DNA of 64,000 nucleotides from Isoetes taiwanensis (GCA_021234155.1 JAJEKV010000002.1:17920041-17984040), one strand, 5' to 3'. Positions 21,765-33,034 are shown, counted from the stretch's first letter. A program made the numbers and translations. Notes: a model not told the origin generated them from the letters alone.

Positions 21765-22343
21765 TGTTAATCTGTGCCTCTGGTATGGGACTATTCATGC
21801 ATACGTCGGACGAGGTCAAGCTCAAAGATCCTCGGTCAACCACGGGTAGGACATCCAAGCCTCCACGTAAGACTAAGCAACCCACGCTTGATCAAAGCCT
21901 TTGGCGGTCAACAAGAGGCTCGCCGGACAAGTGGCGGCGATCACCGTCGCGTCGGCGTGCGTGATTCTAGGCACTTCAAGAGGCACCGCCAACATTCCTG
22001 CAGAATCGGGGCCTCCTTCCGTGAGCTCCAAGCAGAGATCGGTCGAGTGTCTATATTGGGCCCAAGGCCATTGTACTATATATATGAGTAGAGTTAGCTC
22101 ATAAGTTTTTAGATGAGTTTTGAGTCTTGTCTCCTTTCAGTTTTCTCTCTATTGCGAGAGCTCATGTATTTTCATCATTGATATCAAGGAAGCTTATCAT
22201 CTTTCTTTCATTTGTTCTGTTCTCTTCTTTTTCTTCTCTTTCAGCAAATCCCGCGTGACATAGTCCCCCGGACTCTCCTGTTAGATCCACGGGTCCTCAC
22301 AGAGGGCTGTCTTCCAGGAGTTCCCGAACCCAGACCCCAAACA
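21765..22343 (+). repeat. 3' LTR of the gypsy element
   Basis: Starts TGTTAATCTG and ends ACCCCAAACA; counterpart of 11254-11831, with the same length and a near-identical second half. Confidence 0.9.
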
Positions 22344-22646
22344 TACAGCTAATACTACTTGAAAATGTGTACTTCAAATAAACAGAGGAATAGGAACATA
22401 CTGTTAATGACATTATCTTATCGAGAATTTTTTGGTCGTATTCATACCTTGCACTAGAAGTCTTCCTTCCTTATTGTAAAGGAATGGATTTCCTTGGAGA
22501 TAAAGACACAAAGGTCCGAACAATTATTACTACGTCAAAGAAAAAGGAAGATATGGGATCGAGACAAAGGGCAACCAAATTCTTTCCACACAAACAAGCC
22601 AGAGAGAGCATAAGGACACATCAAATGGCGCTCCATTCCTTACGGC
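22344..22646. other. Short spacer upstream of the NPP gene
   Basis: AT-rich sequence between the LTR and the next gene. It presumably holds the promoter and 5' leader of the phosphodiesterase gene; I see no clear TATA box. Confidence 0.4.
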
Positions 22647-24068
22647 GTGGCTATGGCGCAGCTCGATCCTCCTTCTTCTTCTTCAGATCCGACGGAAGCT
22701 CTCCTCAAACCAGGTGCCTCGCATCCTAACTCCAATTTTTGGTCTCTCTATTCAAAGCCTTTGCTCGTAGGCGCCATTTCTGGCATTTTTTTTGGATGCC
22801 TTGCTTCTTTCCTTCTCCTTTCTTTTCAAGTTCCACCTGTGCCGGAACCTGCCGAGTTCGCCCGGCCTTTGAAGTTGCTGGATAAGCCTTTGGTCATCTT
22901 GGTGTCTTCTGATGGATTCCGGTGGGGTTACCAGTGGAAAGTGGGCGTTCCAAATATAGATCGATTGCGCCTGAATGGAACTGAGGCAGTACCAGGTATG
23001 ATTCCAGTGTTCCCTAGTCTTACTTTTCCAAACCATTACTCCATTGCAACAGGTCTATTTCCTGCATGGCATGGTATAATTTCCAATCACTTTCGAGACC
23101 CTGTTTCTGGTAGCAATGATACTTTCACCATGGGGAATTTAGATCCAAAATGGTGGTTGGGAGAGCCCATATGGGAAACGGTAGTTAAAAATGGGCTGCA
23201 CGCATCAACATATTTCTGGCCTGGGTCAGAAGTGAAGAAGGGGCATTGGTCTTGCCCTCCTAAATTTTGTCAGCGTTATAACAAATCTACTCCCTTTGAA
23301 GACAGAGTAGATACTGTTTTAGGGTACTTAGATTTGCCATCAGAAGAAAGACCAAGTTTTATTTCTCTCTATTTTGAAGATCCAGATGAACAAGGACATA
23401 AGGTAGGTGCAGATGATCCACAGATTACCGATGCAATCGCGAGGATTGATGCAATGATTGGTCGGTTATTGAATGGAATAGAGCAGAGAAAATTGCTTGA
23501 TGAAATCACCATTATTATGGTAGGAGATCATGGTATGGTAGGAACTTGTGATACAAAAGTATTCTACATAGAAGATTTAGCTCCATATATCAATATTCCT
23601 GATAGCTGGGTGGATACGTGGACTCCTCTACTTGCAATTAGGCCTCCATTAGATATTGATTCCAAGACGGTGTATGATAAAATAGTAGAGGGTCTATCTA
23701 GTGGGAAGATTGAAAATGCTAATTATTTAAAGGTTTATCTGAAAGAAGACCTTCCAGAAAGGTTGCATTATTCTGCCAGTGATAGGATTGCACCGATTAT
23801 TGGGTTAGTCGCAGAAGGTTATGAGGTGGAATGGAAAAGGTCAAGAAATAAGCTGTGTGGTGGTTCACATGGCTATGATAACATGTATTCTTCCATGCGA
23901 AGTATATTCATTGGGCATGGTCCACAGTTTGGGAGAGGGAAAAAAGTTTCTTCTTTTATTAATGTTGAAATATACAACATAATTACCGCAGTCCTTAAGA
24001 TCAAGGGTGCACCAAATAATGGAACAGAATACTTTGCAGAATCCATTCTTTTACCCCAAAGACAATAA
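22647..24068 (+). CDS. Ectonucleotide pyrophosphatase/phosphodiesterase (NPP family)
   Basis: A 473-residue intronless frame. Residues about 37-60 are a single membrane anchor, so it is a type II membrane protein with the catalytic domain in the endomembrane lumen or outside the cell. The alkaline-phosphatase-like fold shows all expected zinc ligands and the nucleophile: Asp89 in SSDGFR, Thr126 in FPSLTFPNH, Asp247 and His251 in EDPDEQGH, Asp294-His295 in VGDHGM, and His408 in GGSHGYDN. NPPs hydrolyse phosphodiester or pyrophosphate bonds of nucleotides and nucleotide sugars. Four NxS/T sites (Asn110, 157, 212, 458) suit a glycosylated protein. The start at MAMAQLDPP gives the usual short cytosolic tail; an upstream ATG at 22625 is in another frame. 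No lesions are seen, so it is probably functional. Substrate is not predictable from sequence alone. Confidence 0.95.
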   Translation: MAMAQLDPPSSSSDPTEALLKPGASHPNSNFWSLYSKPLLVGAISGIFFGCLASFLLLSFQVPPVPEPAEFARPLKLLDKPLVILVSSDGFRWGYQWKVGVPNIDRLRLNGTEAVPGMIPVFPSLTFPNHYSIATGLFPAWHGIISNHFRDPVSGSNDTFTMGNLDPKWWLGEPIWETVVKNGLHASTYFWPGSEVKKGHWSCPPKFCQRYNKSTPFEDRVDTVLGYLDLPSEERPSFISLYFEDPDEQGHKVGADDPQITDAIARIDAMIGRLLNGIEQRKLLDEITIIMVGDHGMVGTCDTKVFYIEDLAPYINIPDSWVDTWTPLLAIRPPLDIDSKTVYDKIVEGLSSGKIENANYLKVYLKEDLPERLHYSASDRIAPIIGLVAEGYEVEWKRSRNKLCGGSHGYDNMYSSMRSIFIGHGPQFGRGKKVSSFINVEIYNIITAVLKIKGAPNNGTEYFAESILLPQRQ

Positions 24069-24650
24069 CTTCATTCTGACATGATCAACCCATTGTTTCT
24101 CAATCATTTTAATGTTGGAAGACAACTTCATTCCAACAACAAAACATCCATACTGTCTTAATTCTTTGACAAACAAGAAATTTACGTTTGCGAATTCTTT
24201 TGATGTGACAACCATTAGATACAAATTATACCTTGTACTTTTTAATCAATCTGGTTTTAGCATGTGAATAGGATTTGTATAGTTTAGGCGTGTGCATATT
24301 TGTAACTAATTTAATTCAATTCAAATTGTTACTTCCCACATGCTGCTGCTGCTATCAACATGGGTATATCAGAGCTCGACATTCGTTTTACCGCCCCCCT
24401 GAAGTGGCACGGATCTGAACCACACAATCTGCAAGATCAATGGCTTAGATAGATGCCACGTGGGGGGGGGGGTGTTAAAACGTATTCCTAGCAGTTCACT
24501 TTGAGCAACACTTACATTTACGTTGGCTCTTAATATTTGTGATCTTAATCCTAAATATTGGGACACTGGGACCTTAATTTGCATTCAACATTGGGCAATC
24601 TTGTAGACGTTAGATCAGGTTTTAACATGTCTGGGAATGTAAATGTATTA
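24069..24650. other. Intergenic, nothing recognised
   Basis: AT-rich, with a poly-G run of ten at about 24463-24472. No gene motif seen on either strand. Confidence 0.4.
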
Positions 24651-24656
24651 GATGGG

Positions 24657-25700
24657 CAAAAAATGAACACGCCAATTAGCACCTTTGTCATGACACCAAC
24701 CGATTTGTTGAGCGCTTACAAAACATTTGCAACTACTGGAGACGGCAGGGTTGTCCATCTAACGCAAAAAATTCAAACTCAATCTGGTTTTAGGAAGTGC
24801 CCTCATTCACAAAATCATATATATGTATGCAAACTGTGGTCGCTTCAAAGAGTGTTATGAAGTTTCTGATAGTTTATTAGTTAGACCAAAACATGCTCTG
24901 AATGGATGCAATCTTGAAAGCTCAGTTGTTGACTCCTATGCAGGAGCATGACATCGTGTCAGAATAAATAATGTTTCTCAACATCTTGAAAGCTCAGTTG
25001 TTGATTCATATGCAAAGTGTGGTAGCTTGGTGAACCTTCGTCTTGAAAAGCTTGGAGCATGAGACCTTATAAACTAGTACAACTATAAAGCGAACCAAGA
25101 TTTCTTTATCCCAAGAAAGACCATAAGGCGAGATCATAAAGCTAGACAAATTTTACTTTTGAGCACTTTGAAAGCATTTGCAACTATTAGAGACATGCTG
25201 CAAGAAATATTAGTGAAGCAAAAATATGAAATCAATCTGTTTGTTTTTCTGGTGCCCTCAATCATATGTCTACAAATTGCAGTAAGTCAGAGGAGTGTTA
25301 TAAAGTTTCTAATAATTTATTGACCCAAAGCATGTTGTGAATGAGTGCAATGCTTGCAGTATAACCCACAGGTGAATTCCTCCTTGCAGAAGCATGATAT
25401 CATGAATGTTCTCTGAACACCTTGAAAGTTCAGTTTGTTGATTCATACACAAATTGCGGTAGCTTGGATGAATTATGTTATGTGTTCAGGATGTTGGTAG
25501 ATAGGAAAGCAACAAAGACCATTTATATGGAACAAGAATATTGAAGCCGAGGGATGTTATATAAAGCATCTTCCAGACATGCCATGGCATCTTTGTTTCA
25601 TCTTTGAAGAAAGTGAAAATCATAAAGGAATGCTCTTGCAAGTGCCAAGCAAATGCTGTGGCCTTATCAGGGAAATGTAACAGTAGGCTATAAAGGTAGC
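24657..25700 (+). pseudogene. PPR-repeat protein relic, internally duplicated
   Basis: Scattered plus-strand pieces fit pentatricopeptide repeats. Examples are TDLLSAYKTFATTGDGRVVH (about 24700), GSALIHKIIYMYANCGRFKE (24795-24855), LESSVVDSYAKCGSLV near 24985-25035, and a second degraded round at about 25150-25500 (LKAFATIRDMLQEILVKQK, then SYTNCGSLDELCYVF). The CG(S/R)(L/F)xx(A/E)xxVF pattern is typical of plant PPR proteins, which bind organellar RNA. Stops and frame changes are frequent. The same unit appears two to three times in degraded form, so both family-type repetition and a local duplication are possible. Its 5' and 3' ends are not defined. Confidence 0.5.
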
Positions 25701-26406
25701 GGTGTAATAAGTATCTGTATATGGTACTTTTGAAAACACAATGAAAGAAGCTCTCAGACAGGGAAATTACATTGATGGTAAGATTGTTGAAAGTGAAATA
25801 GAGTCAGATGTTATTCTTGGAGATGGATTGCTGTAGCTGTCAGTAAGGCCTCATCTATATTGGTGATTTGGAAGAAATGGGCATATGCATTTCATGGATT
25901 AATGCTAGCTCATGTTGTCAGATTACATTAAGTGATGTTCTCTAGGAAAATGAAATGCTCATACTTACAATAAAAACACGAAGAAAGACTTGGAATTGTG
26001 TTGCAACATTTCTGGAACCATGAATTGGCTGAAAGGATCCTGCAAGTTGTAATTTTTTGCACGATTGCTTGTTGCTTGTTGCCAAACCTAATTCTGACAA
26101 CAGATGCTTCTGAAATTCACATAGCCTCATCAAGAGAAGTAAGTCTCCTAAGCAAACTGGGTGAGAATTATGCAAATCAAAAACTCCACCTTGGATATTG
26201 CTGCAATGCGGGCAGCACGCAATGGTCTGAAATGACAAACGTGTCCTTTCCTCCAATAATGAAGCATTATTTTATTGAAGCATTAATGCGTTAATCGTTC
26301 TGTCAAGCAAGGCACTATGCAGCTTTTTGACTTTGTGCTGTTCCCAAAGACCAGCAAAATTCTTAATGTAGAAGATTTCGAGGTTCGAAGAAAACGAGCC
26401 ACGGCC
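25701..26406. other. Intergenic, possible end of PPR relic and transporter promoter
   Basis: Open frames on both strands (25942-26256 minus, 25998-26294 plus) overlap and neither shows a known motif. The last 100 bases must contain the leader of the permease gene. An in-frame ATG at 26317 could extend that protein by 30 residues. Confidence 0.4.
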
Positions 26407-28487
26407 ATGGCGCAAAACGCAGAATTGAGCTCCATGGCAATAGAAATGAGAATAGATCCGGCAGAGCTTCGCCTCAACGAGCTGGGTTACAAGCAGGAGT
26501 TACGGCGAGAAATTGTACAGAATTTCAATTTCCTAAAATTGTGCATACATATCTCATCAACTATTATATATATTTTTTTTCATTTTGTTTCACTTTTTTG
26601 CCTTTAGACGATGATGAAGATTATTGGCATGGCATTTTCCACTGTCACCCTCATGGGGGGCATTACCCCACTATATGGTAGCAGCCTCTCTTATTATGGT
26701 CCAGCAGCTATGATTTGGGGTTGGTTCATTGTCATGATTCCTACATGGTTCATCGGGCTCACCCTTGCAGAGATATGCTCTTCTTTCCCTGTAAGTCAAC
26801 TTGGTACTTGAGTCTCCTACGATTGAGTTACTTTAAATTATTATTTTTCTTTATTTAGACCACAGGATCACTTTATTTTTGGACTGCCAAATTGGTGGGT
26901 CAAACTTGGAGTCCAATTGCTTGCTGGTGTTGTGCTTGGCTCGAAACTATTGCCCTTATTGCTGGCATTGGAACACAGGTCCACTCTATTATTGCAATAA
27001 TCTAATCTAATCTAATCTAATCTAATCTATTCTATTATATTGTTTTTAGAACAAGAAAATATTCAATAGGACTATACTAATTCAATAATGGTGCTAATAA
27101 TGTCAGTATCCTTCAGGCTTATGCGGGATCACAAACATTGCAAAGCATTATCTTGCTAAAGACAGGTACTGCCAAAAATGGAGGGTACTTTGCACCTCGT
27201 GGAGTTTTCTTAGCACTTTACATCCTACAAGTGATATCGTGGGGAGTATTAAATCAATTACCTATAAATATCATTGCAACAATAAACCTTGTTTCCTTTT
27301 GGTGGCAGGTATTTATGCTCTTTTGCGTGTGTCCTCTAACAAATATATGATAGAACATTCTAGTACACTCACTTGTGTATTACAGATTATTGGTGGTTCA
27401 CTTTTCATAGTATTGCTTCCATTGGTAGCTCCAACCACGCAATCTGCATCTTACGTATTTGGCTATCTTGGAACATCTCCTGAGATTACAGGAATTACTA
27501 GCAAGCCATATTGCTTTATTCTCGCCTTGTTAGTTAGCCAAGCTGCATTTCTTGGTTATGATGCAGCTGCACATATGACTGAAGAAACAAAGGGTGCAGA
27601 CAAAAATGGACCAATTGCAATATTGTCGAGCATTGGCATATTGTCAGTATTAGGTTGGGCCTACATCCTATCCATCACTTTTAGCATCCAGGTAATCCTT
27701 TTCAATACTGATTAAATGATGGATCTTATTAGATAACATTGTCTGTGTAGGATTTCAAATATTTATATGATACAAGCAATGAAACAATGGGCAATTATGT
27801 ACCAGCTCAAATATTGTATGATGCATTCCATGGCCGGTATCATAGTGCAAATGGTGCAATTGCAATGCTATTCATTATATGGATTTCATTTTACTTTGGA
27901 GGACTGGCGGGAATTACCATGTCTTCACGTGTGGTACTCATCTCTTTGTCACGATATGAATTGCTACATTACTTAAGATTCTTTTTGTTACTAACCAAGT
28001 CTTACAATATTAGGTTTATGCTTTATCACGCGATGGAGGGGTTCCATTTTCAAAAATGTGGCAAAAACTAGACAAGCGACAAATACCTAGCAATGCTTCT
28101 TGGCTTTGCTCTATTCTGGCTATCATTGTAGGTCTACCTATCCTAAAGATGGATGCCATTTTCACTGCAATAGTTTCAGTATGCTGCATTGCATGGGTTG
28201 GAGCATATGCTATACCAATTTTGGCATATATTGTCATGCCAAGTAAACATTTTAAGCCAGGTCCCTTCCACCTTGGTTGCGCAAGCCCTTACATAGCATT
28301 TGCTGCACTTGTATGGATTTGCTTTGCAATTTCGATATTCCTTCTCCCTACAAGCTATCCGATAACATGGAAAAATTTTAACTATGCACCAGTTGCCTTA
28401 GGGATCCTGATATTTATTATAATGTCATGGTGGAGCTTTGATGCAAGGCATTGGTTTAAAGGTCCAGTTAAGAATGTAAATAAGTAG
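26407..28487 (+). CDS. BAT1: BAT1/GABA-permease-like amino-acid transporter, seven exons
   Basis: Exons 26407-26514, 26608-26790, 26859-26978, 27117-27308, 27386-27691, 27751-27933 and 28014-28487 join in phase 0 throughout, with GT-AG introns of 59-138 bases, to give 521 residues. That matches the roughly 516 of Arabidopsis BAT1. Diagnostic stretches are LNELGYKQELRREI at the N-terminus, LTLAEICSSFP, GYDAAAHMTEETKGADKNGP, ALSRDGGVPFSKMW, and PGPFHLG with FDARHWFKGPV at the end, with about 12 hydrophobic segments of the APC fold. BAT1-type proteins move amino acids and GABA across cellular, including mitochondrial, membranes. The start ATG was chosen because the N-terminus then has family length; an alternative lies at 26317. 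No lesion is seen. The exon-6 donor at 27934 (GTACTC) was preferred over 27931 because it keeps the alignment length. Confidence 0.92.
27001..27030. repeat. TCTAA microsatellite in intron 3
   Basis: Five to six tandem TCTAA units inside the third intron of the permease gene. Confidence 0.85.
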
Positions 28488-28508
28488 CACTAAAAAATTA
28501 TTATTAAT

Positions 28509-28514
28509 AATAAA
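28509..28514 (+). terminator. Poly(A) signal of the permease gene
   Basis: AATAAA lies 22 bases after the TAG stop, a normal place for a near-upstream polyadenylation element. Confidence 0.6.
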
Positions 28515-28783
28515 GTGTAAAAATATTGTATCTTATTTTAATTGAATGACCACATGATGAAAATTGTGTCGATGATTTAGTCATAGTACCCAAAACAGGA
28601 AAACGGAAACTTCGGCCCAAAATCTGGAACGGGAACGAACTGGAATAGGAACGTTCAACTTTCAAGTTTTTAAGAATTAAAAATGGTTTTGGAGTTCCCT
28701 TTACATATATTTCATCATAGAAAACTTAGAACGAGAAAATGTGACATACCTACCATTGTGTGAATAAAAAACAAGGTGCTGCG

Positions 28784-28849
28784 CACGGAGGGTTGCCCTC
28801 CGTGACCCGAGAATCTATGAATCATGAATCTATGAATCATGAATCTATG
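28784..28849. repeat. 9-bp-stem hairpin and 15-bp tandem repeat
   Basis: CACGGAGGG at 28784-28792 pairs with CCCTCCGTG at 28796-28804 around a TTG loop. Immediately after, AATCTATGAATCATG is repeated two and a half times (28811-28849). Confidence 0.75.
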
Positions 28850-28970
28850 TTTTTGTTTCTAGCATTTTCTTCAAGCCAATGTGGTTGTTTAGAACTTGGC
28901 GATATCAAACATATGGCAAAGAAATCGTAATCACGTTGCTTGCCTAGGAGTAACAATTTACTTCGTATAT

Positions 28971-29002
28971 TCTACTAGAAAAAGTGCCCAGCGTTGCTGG
29001 GC
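28971..29002 (+). mobile_element. Possible Helitron 5' end with hairpin
   Basis: TCTACTAG after an AT, followed by an A-rich spacer and the hairpin GCCCAGC-GTT-GCTGGGC (28986-29002), resembles plant non-autonomous Helitron 5' ends that carry a GC hairpin near TC. No matching 3' end was located. Confidence 0.3.
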
Positions 29003-29315
29003 TTTTCATTGGATTAATTTCAAAACTTAATGAAGTTATGGTCATTAGAAAGAATGGGCTTTCCTTATAAATTAAAGTTTGAAATTGTTCCTTTAAAATG
29101 TTTATTTATTATGCTTGAAGCTTAAATACAACTTTCAAAGTTTTTAAATATTAAGATCGATCAGTTTGTTGCACTAAATATATTAATTTTGATATTAGAT
29201 TGTATCCTATGCAATTCTTATCATGGCCTAACTTTGTTTGCGATTAAAGTAAGGCCATTTTGCATCTGCATAGATAGTATCTAGGCAGTGTTTAAATATG
29301 GGCCAAACTCTCCTA

Positions 29316-29462
29316 TGCCAAACCGTAAAATGAAAATACTACAACATGATTTTGCTCATATATCTTAAACATGCAAAATCATGTTAGAGAATTGTTTGGT
29401 GTGCAAAACTGTAAAATGAAAATACTACAACATGATTTTGCTCATATATCTTAAACATGCAT
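29316..29462. repeat. Direct duplication, 76-bp period
   Basis: About 52 bases beginning GTAAAATGAAAATACTACAA at 29335 recur without change at 29411. Confidence 0.85.
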
Positions 29463-30699
29463 ATAGTTTAATAGTGCACGTAATAAAAACATTATAAGGT
29501 TAATCTTTTTGTTCAAGATTATGCCATGGAGGAACTTTGCCATGTTATAAGGCATGATATGATTTCATGCATACTTATTCTTTATAAAATTTCTCAAAAT
29601 ATGCTCTCTTACTACTACACTTTATAATGGTTTCTCAACTTAATTCCATTTTTTATTGCTTTTGTCCGTGTATAAGTTATGAGCTTTTCGCATTACTTGG
29701 CGCATTCCTTTAGTTGCTCTAACGGGCTACTTTAATCGTGCTTAACGACATTAGTTTGTGCCTCACATTTCTTACCATGCGAGCGGCGTGAATATAGGTA
29801 ATATTATGAATGCTCAAGGAAGGCCCACTTCTTAAATATCTCGGGGACATCCCTCCATTCAAACATGTCAAGAGTTGCAAAGAGTATACATGGACGGGAT
29901 TATCAATTTGAGACATATCAAATATTGATAGATAGTTGGGATTGTGGCGTGTATCGTGGACCTCTATTAGAATTCAATTATTTGTTAACAAAGAACTTGT
30001 GTTTTGGACCATGTTCTAAGACCGAGAAGTCATAGAAGAAAACATATTGGTAATTCCAATTTATTTATGTGTGCGATCAAAGAAATATATCATTCCATCC
30101 AAAGGGACAATTTTGATATTTTTGTGCGCTATACCTATCTTCTTCCACGTTTCAATGCTTGTCTTTAACTTGTAAAGATCGGGACCGATTTATATGCTCA
30201 AGCCTGGTATAACAAAATCTCGGTAAGAATATCCACCCATACCGCTTTTGCATCCAATCGATGTTACAAATGCGAGCTATATCATGTTATAGAAGAAGTT
30301 GCGGCCGGATGCATGCTATAGAACGGGCGTCACTTATTAAGATACCTTTGGCACCAAAAACATAAAATTTCTACTAAATGCTTGTTGTCCATCTAGGTTA
30401 GAATGTTCTTTAAACCTTCCCGGTTTGAAGAGCCATGAGAGCTACTTTCATACACATTTTCATGTGAAGAAAAGAATTCGAGACCTTCGTAACATGTGTT
30501 CTCGGTCATTTTATTATAAAAGTTTTTGGCAAACATACATGGTGCGCCAAGATAAAACAAAAATTTGCACTTGCTAGTGTTACAAGCTAGTTACACGAAG
30601 GCATATCCGGTCTCACAAAGGACTGGGCTGAAACTTGAGTCTTCCACGTGAGTCCATACTTTTTGCACGCCTGCCGCGATCAAAACCACGCCCCTTGCG

Positions 30700-31010
30700 T
30701 GTAAACACAAGAATTGTTATAGCAACATAGCCTAATGGTGGTACTGTCTCAGTTATCTCTTCGATATCTTCCCATAAAAGTGAGAAAAAGTAATGCTCCT
30801 GGAAGGTCAGATACCAATACCAAATAACATTAAGACATGAAGTTGTTGTTTGCCAACCTGAAGTAGTATTTTCTTCTTTATTGCGCAGGCAAAGTCATTT
30901 ATTAGAAATTCTTCAGAAGGAAGTGAGAAAAGCTTATGACAGAATGGTTTCTCTATGCTGATCTTTTCACAATCTGCCAAACAGCATAAAAACAAACATG
31001 ATGAAGTTAA
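30700..31010. other. No gene recognised
   Basis: AT-rich, with a minus-strand open frame (30807-30995) lacking any family signature. Confidence 0.4.
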
Positions 31011-31410
31011 TAGTCAAGTTCCGTATTACGTCAAATTGTTGTAAATTTGAATATATAAATTTCAAACATAGTTATTAAATAACTTTGTGGAAACATGCTT
31101 TGTTCTTTTCTTACGAAAATGTTCATTTTGCCTATCAAGTATGGGTAGCGCTTTTTTACGTACCAAGGTCTTTAAGTAAGAAAAAGTTCTCTCCTTGCTG
31201 CCATTCTTAAATAGTCAAGCTCCGTATTACGTCAAATTGTTGTAAATCTGAATATATAAATTTCAAACATAGTTATTAAATAACTTTGTGGAAACATGCT
31301 TTGTTCTTTCTTCTGAAAATGTTCATTTTGCCTATCAAGTATGGGTAGCGAGTTTTTACGTACCAAGGTCTTTAAGTAAGAAAAAGTTCTCTCCTTTTTT
31401 GCCATTCTTA
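31011..31410. repeat. Tandem duplication, about 201-bp period
   Basis: Unit 31011-31211 (TAGTCAAGTTCCGTATTACG...) is followed at once by a copy at 31212-31410 with only a few differences, so the duplication is recent. Confidence 0.9.
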
Positions 31411-32350
31411 TCCTATCAATCCCTATCTTACTAAACAATCGCCTAACCAGAAAGGTATACTTCCTACCTTTGTGCCAACCTCCTTCTCCACCCTTTGCAC
31501 ATACTCAACAAATATGTCAGATTGCTTAGTATTGGTCAGAAAAATTCTTAGGTGCAATCAAGATCCACAAGCCAAAGCACGCTTCCCGGAAAATGGAACC
31601 CAGAGCTCAGACATTTCTTCTGCTTTGTATTTAAGGAAGTTAATTTCAGCATATCCAGGAGACTCCCCTTCGGAAAATGGTCCATCAAAATCATAAACTT
31701 CTAAATGAGATGGGTCAGAATATGCAATTATTATTCTCTATTGTTATACATGAAGCAAATGCTAGGGCTTAAGGACCTAATGCTAGTTTTCTTACATTGA
31801 TTTACTCTACATGTTCTGTAGGAATGTGGACCCTATTCAATAGAATAAGAACTATAGATAGGAAATAGGAAATAGCATTAAATAGAAGATAAAAGCATTC
31901 AACAAAAACTCTGTTCCTAAACTTAGAAGCCCTAAATAAGAGATAGGAACAGAAAAATGAAATAGGAAATAGGATTAGCATACAGAACTTTCGCCATAGA
32001 ACCAATGATAGCGAAAGGAAATAAGAAAGCAGGAATAGCATGCAGAAGTTAGGAATTGCATTACGAATTCTAACCTCAGAGAAGCAGTCGCCAGAGAAAT
32101 CGCTAGAGAAGAATCGCCAGAGAAGTCTCCAGAAAAATTGAAATAAGGAATCCAACTTTCAACTGTTTTTTTGCACAAAAATCCTCTCCACGATGGTGAA
32201 ATCCTTTGCTAGTTTCGAAATCATGCAGAAGGCCCTGGATATGAAGCAACAGTCTCGGATTTGAGAGAGAGGGGCGGTCCCACAGTCGCCCTAGCAGCAA
32301 GCAGAGGTCGCAGCACCAAGAAACGTCATTTTTTTCCCCTGCTGGAAAGT
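31411..32350. other. No gene recognised
   Basis: Open frames on both strands are compositional. A purine-rich run of TAGGAAATAGGA-type repeats (31855-32010) explains the serine/phenylalanine-rich minus-strand frame there. Confidence 0.4.
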
Positions 32351-32357
32351 CCTTTGC

Positions 32358-32671
32358 ATTGCCAAAACCAAATCTGGAAGAACCGATGCAAATTTTCTCT
32401 AAGTGGCTCGCTGAACATCACACGCCCTTCCCAGAATCCATGCCCTAACCGATGCCTTAAACGACAAAAAAAATGGGGTATCTTTGAAATGCAAACAATC
32501 TTGCAGAAGCGAGATGCCATAACCGGCATTACTGATGCAATGTTGATACCGGAATAGACGCCATAACCAGCATTATGGTTGCAATGTCGATAACCGATTG
32601 CCAAAACCAAATCTGGAAGAACTGATGCAAATTTTCTCTAAGTGGCTCGCTGAACATCACACGCCCTTCCC
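32358..32671. repeat. 75-bp direct repeat, 239 bases apart
   Basis: ATTGCCAAAACCAAATCTGG and the following 55 bases at 32358-32432 recur at 32597-32671 with one or two changes. The intervening segment contains further short CCATAACC(A/G)GCATTA repeats. Confidence 0.85.
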
Positions 32672-33034
32672 CATGCCCTAAGATTATGCCCTAGAGGGTA
32701 TAAGGAAGGGATAAACTTGTGCTCAACTCGCCAGAACCTTGACAGAAGGCGCGGAAGGGAGGGCAGAATCCGAGGTGCAGAAGCCATAGCCAAGTCCGGC
32801 GGATAGCGTTTGTGTGGCGGTCGATAACGAGAATTTGGATGACCGACCATTCTGAGTGCGGCAGCCAGTTTTTAGCAGTCATCAGCATATGCTAGGTATA
32901 TGCCAGTATATACTTGAATATGCCCACATACCCACATAAACGAGGGTTTGCCCCCCTAGGGGCAACCAAAAAATATAAAATCACTTTCTAACCATCACCC
33001 AAGAGTTTGAAAATTTGGTGCCATCTACATAAAT

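Larger units (their letters stand above)
11254..22343 (+). mobile_element. Ty3/gypsy LTR retrotransposon, about 11.1 kb
   Basis: Two related direct repeats of about 578 bp (11254-11831 and 21765-22343) start TGTTA and end CAAACA. A tRNA-Asp-like primer site follows the left one and a purine tract precedes the right one. The inside reads gag, protease, RT, RNase H and integrase in the Ty3/gypsy order, then about 4 kb of extra open sequence. No chromodomain follows the integrase, so it is a non-chromoviral gypsy. Single-base frame changes occur through all domains. Flanks do not show a clean 5-bp duplication; TACA occurs on both sides, but three bases off on the left. Confidence 0.9.
28560..30700. 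other. Gene-free repeat-rich stretch
   Basis: No coding motif recognised. It contains two GC-rich hairpins, a 15-bp tandem repeat and a 76-bp-period duplication (entered separately). The remainder, 29470-30700, shows no structure I can name. Confidence 0.5.

Noticed and set aside
25942-26294. Overlapping open frames on both strands
   Set aside because: Neither frame shows a domain, and they shadow each other; no gene called.
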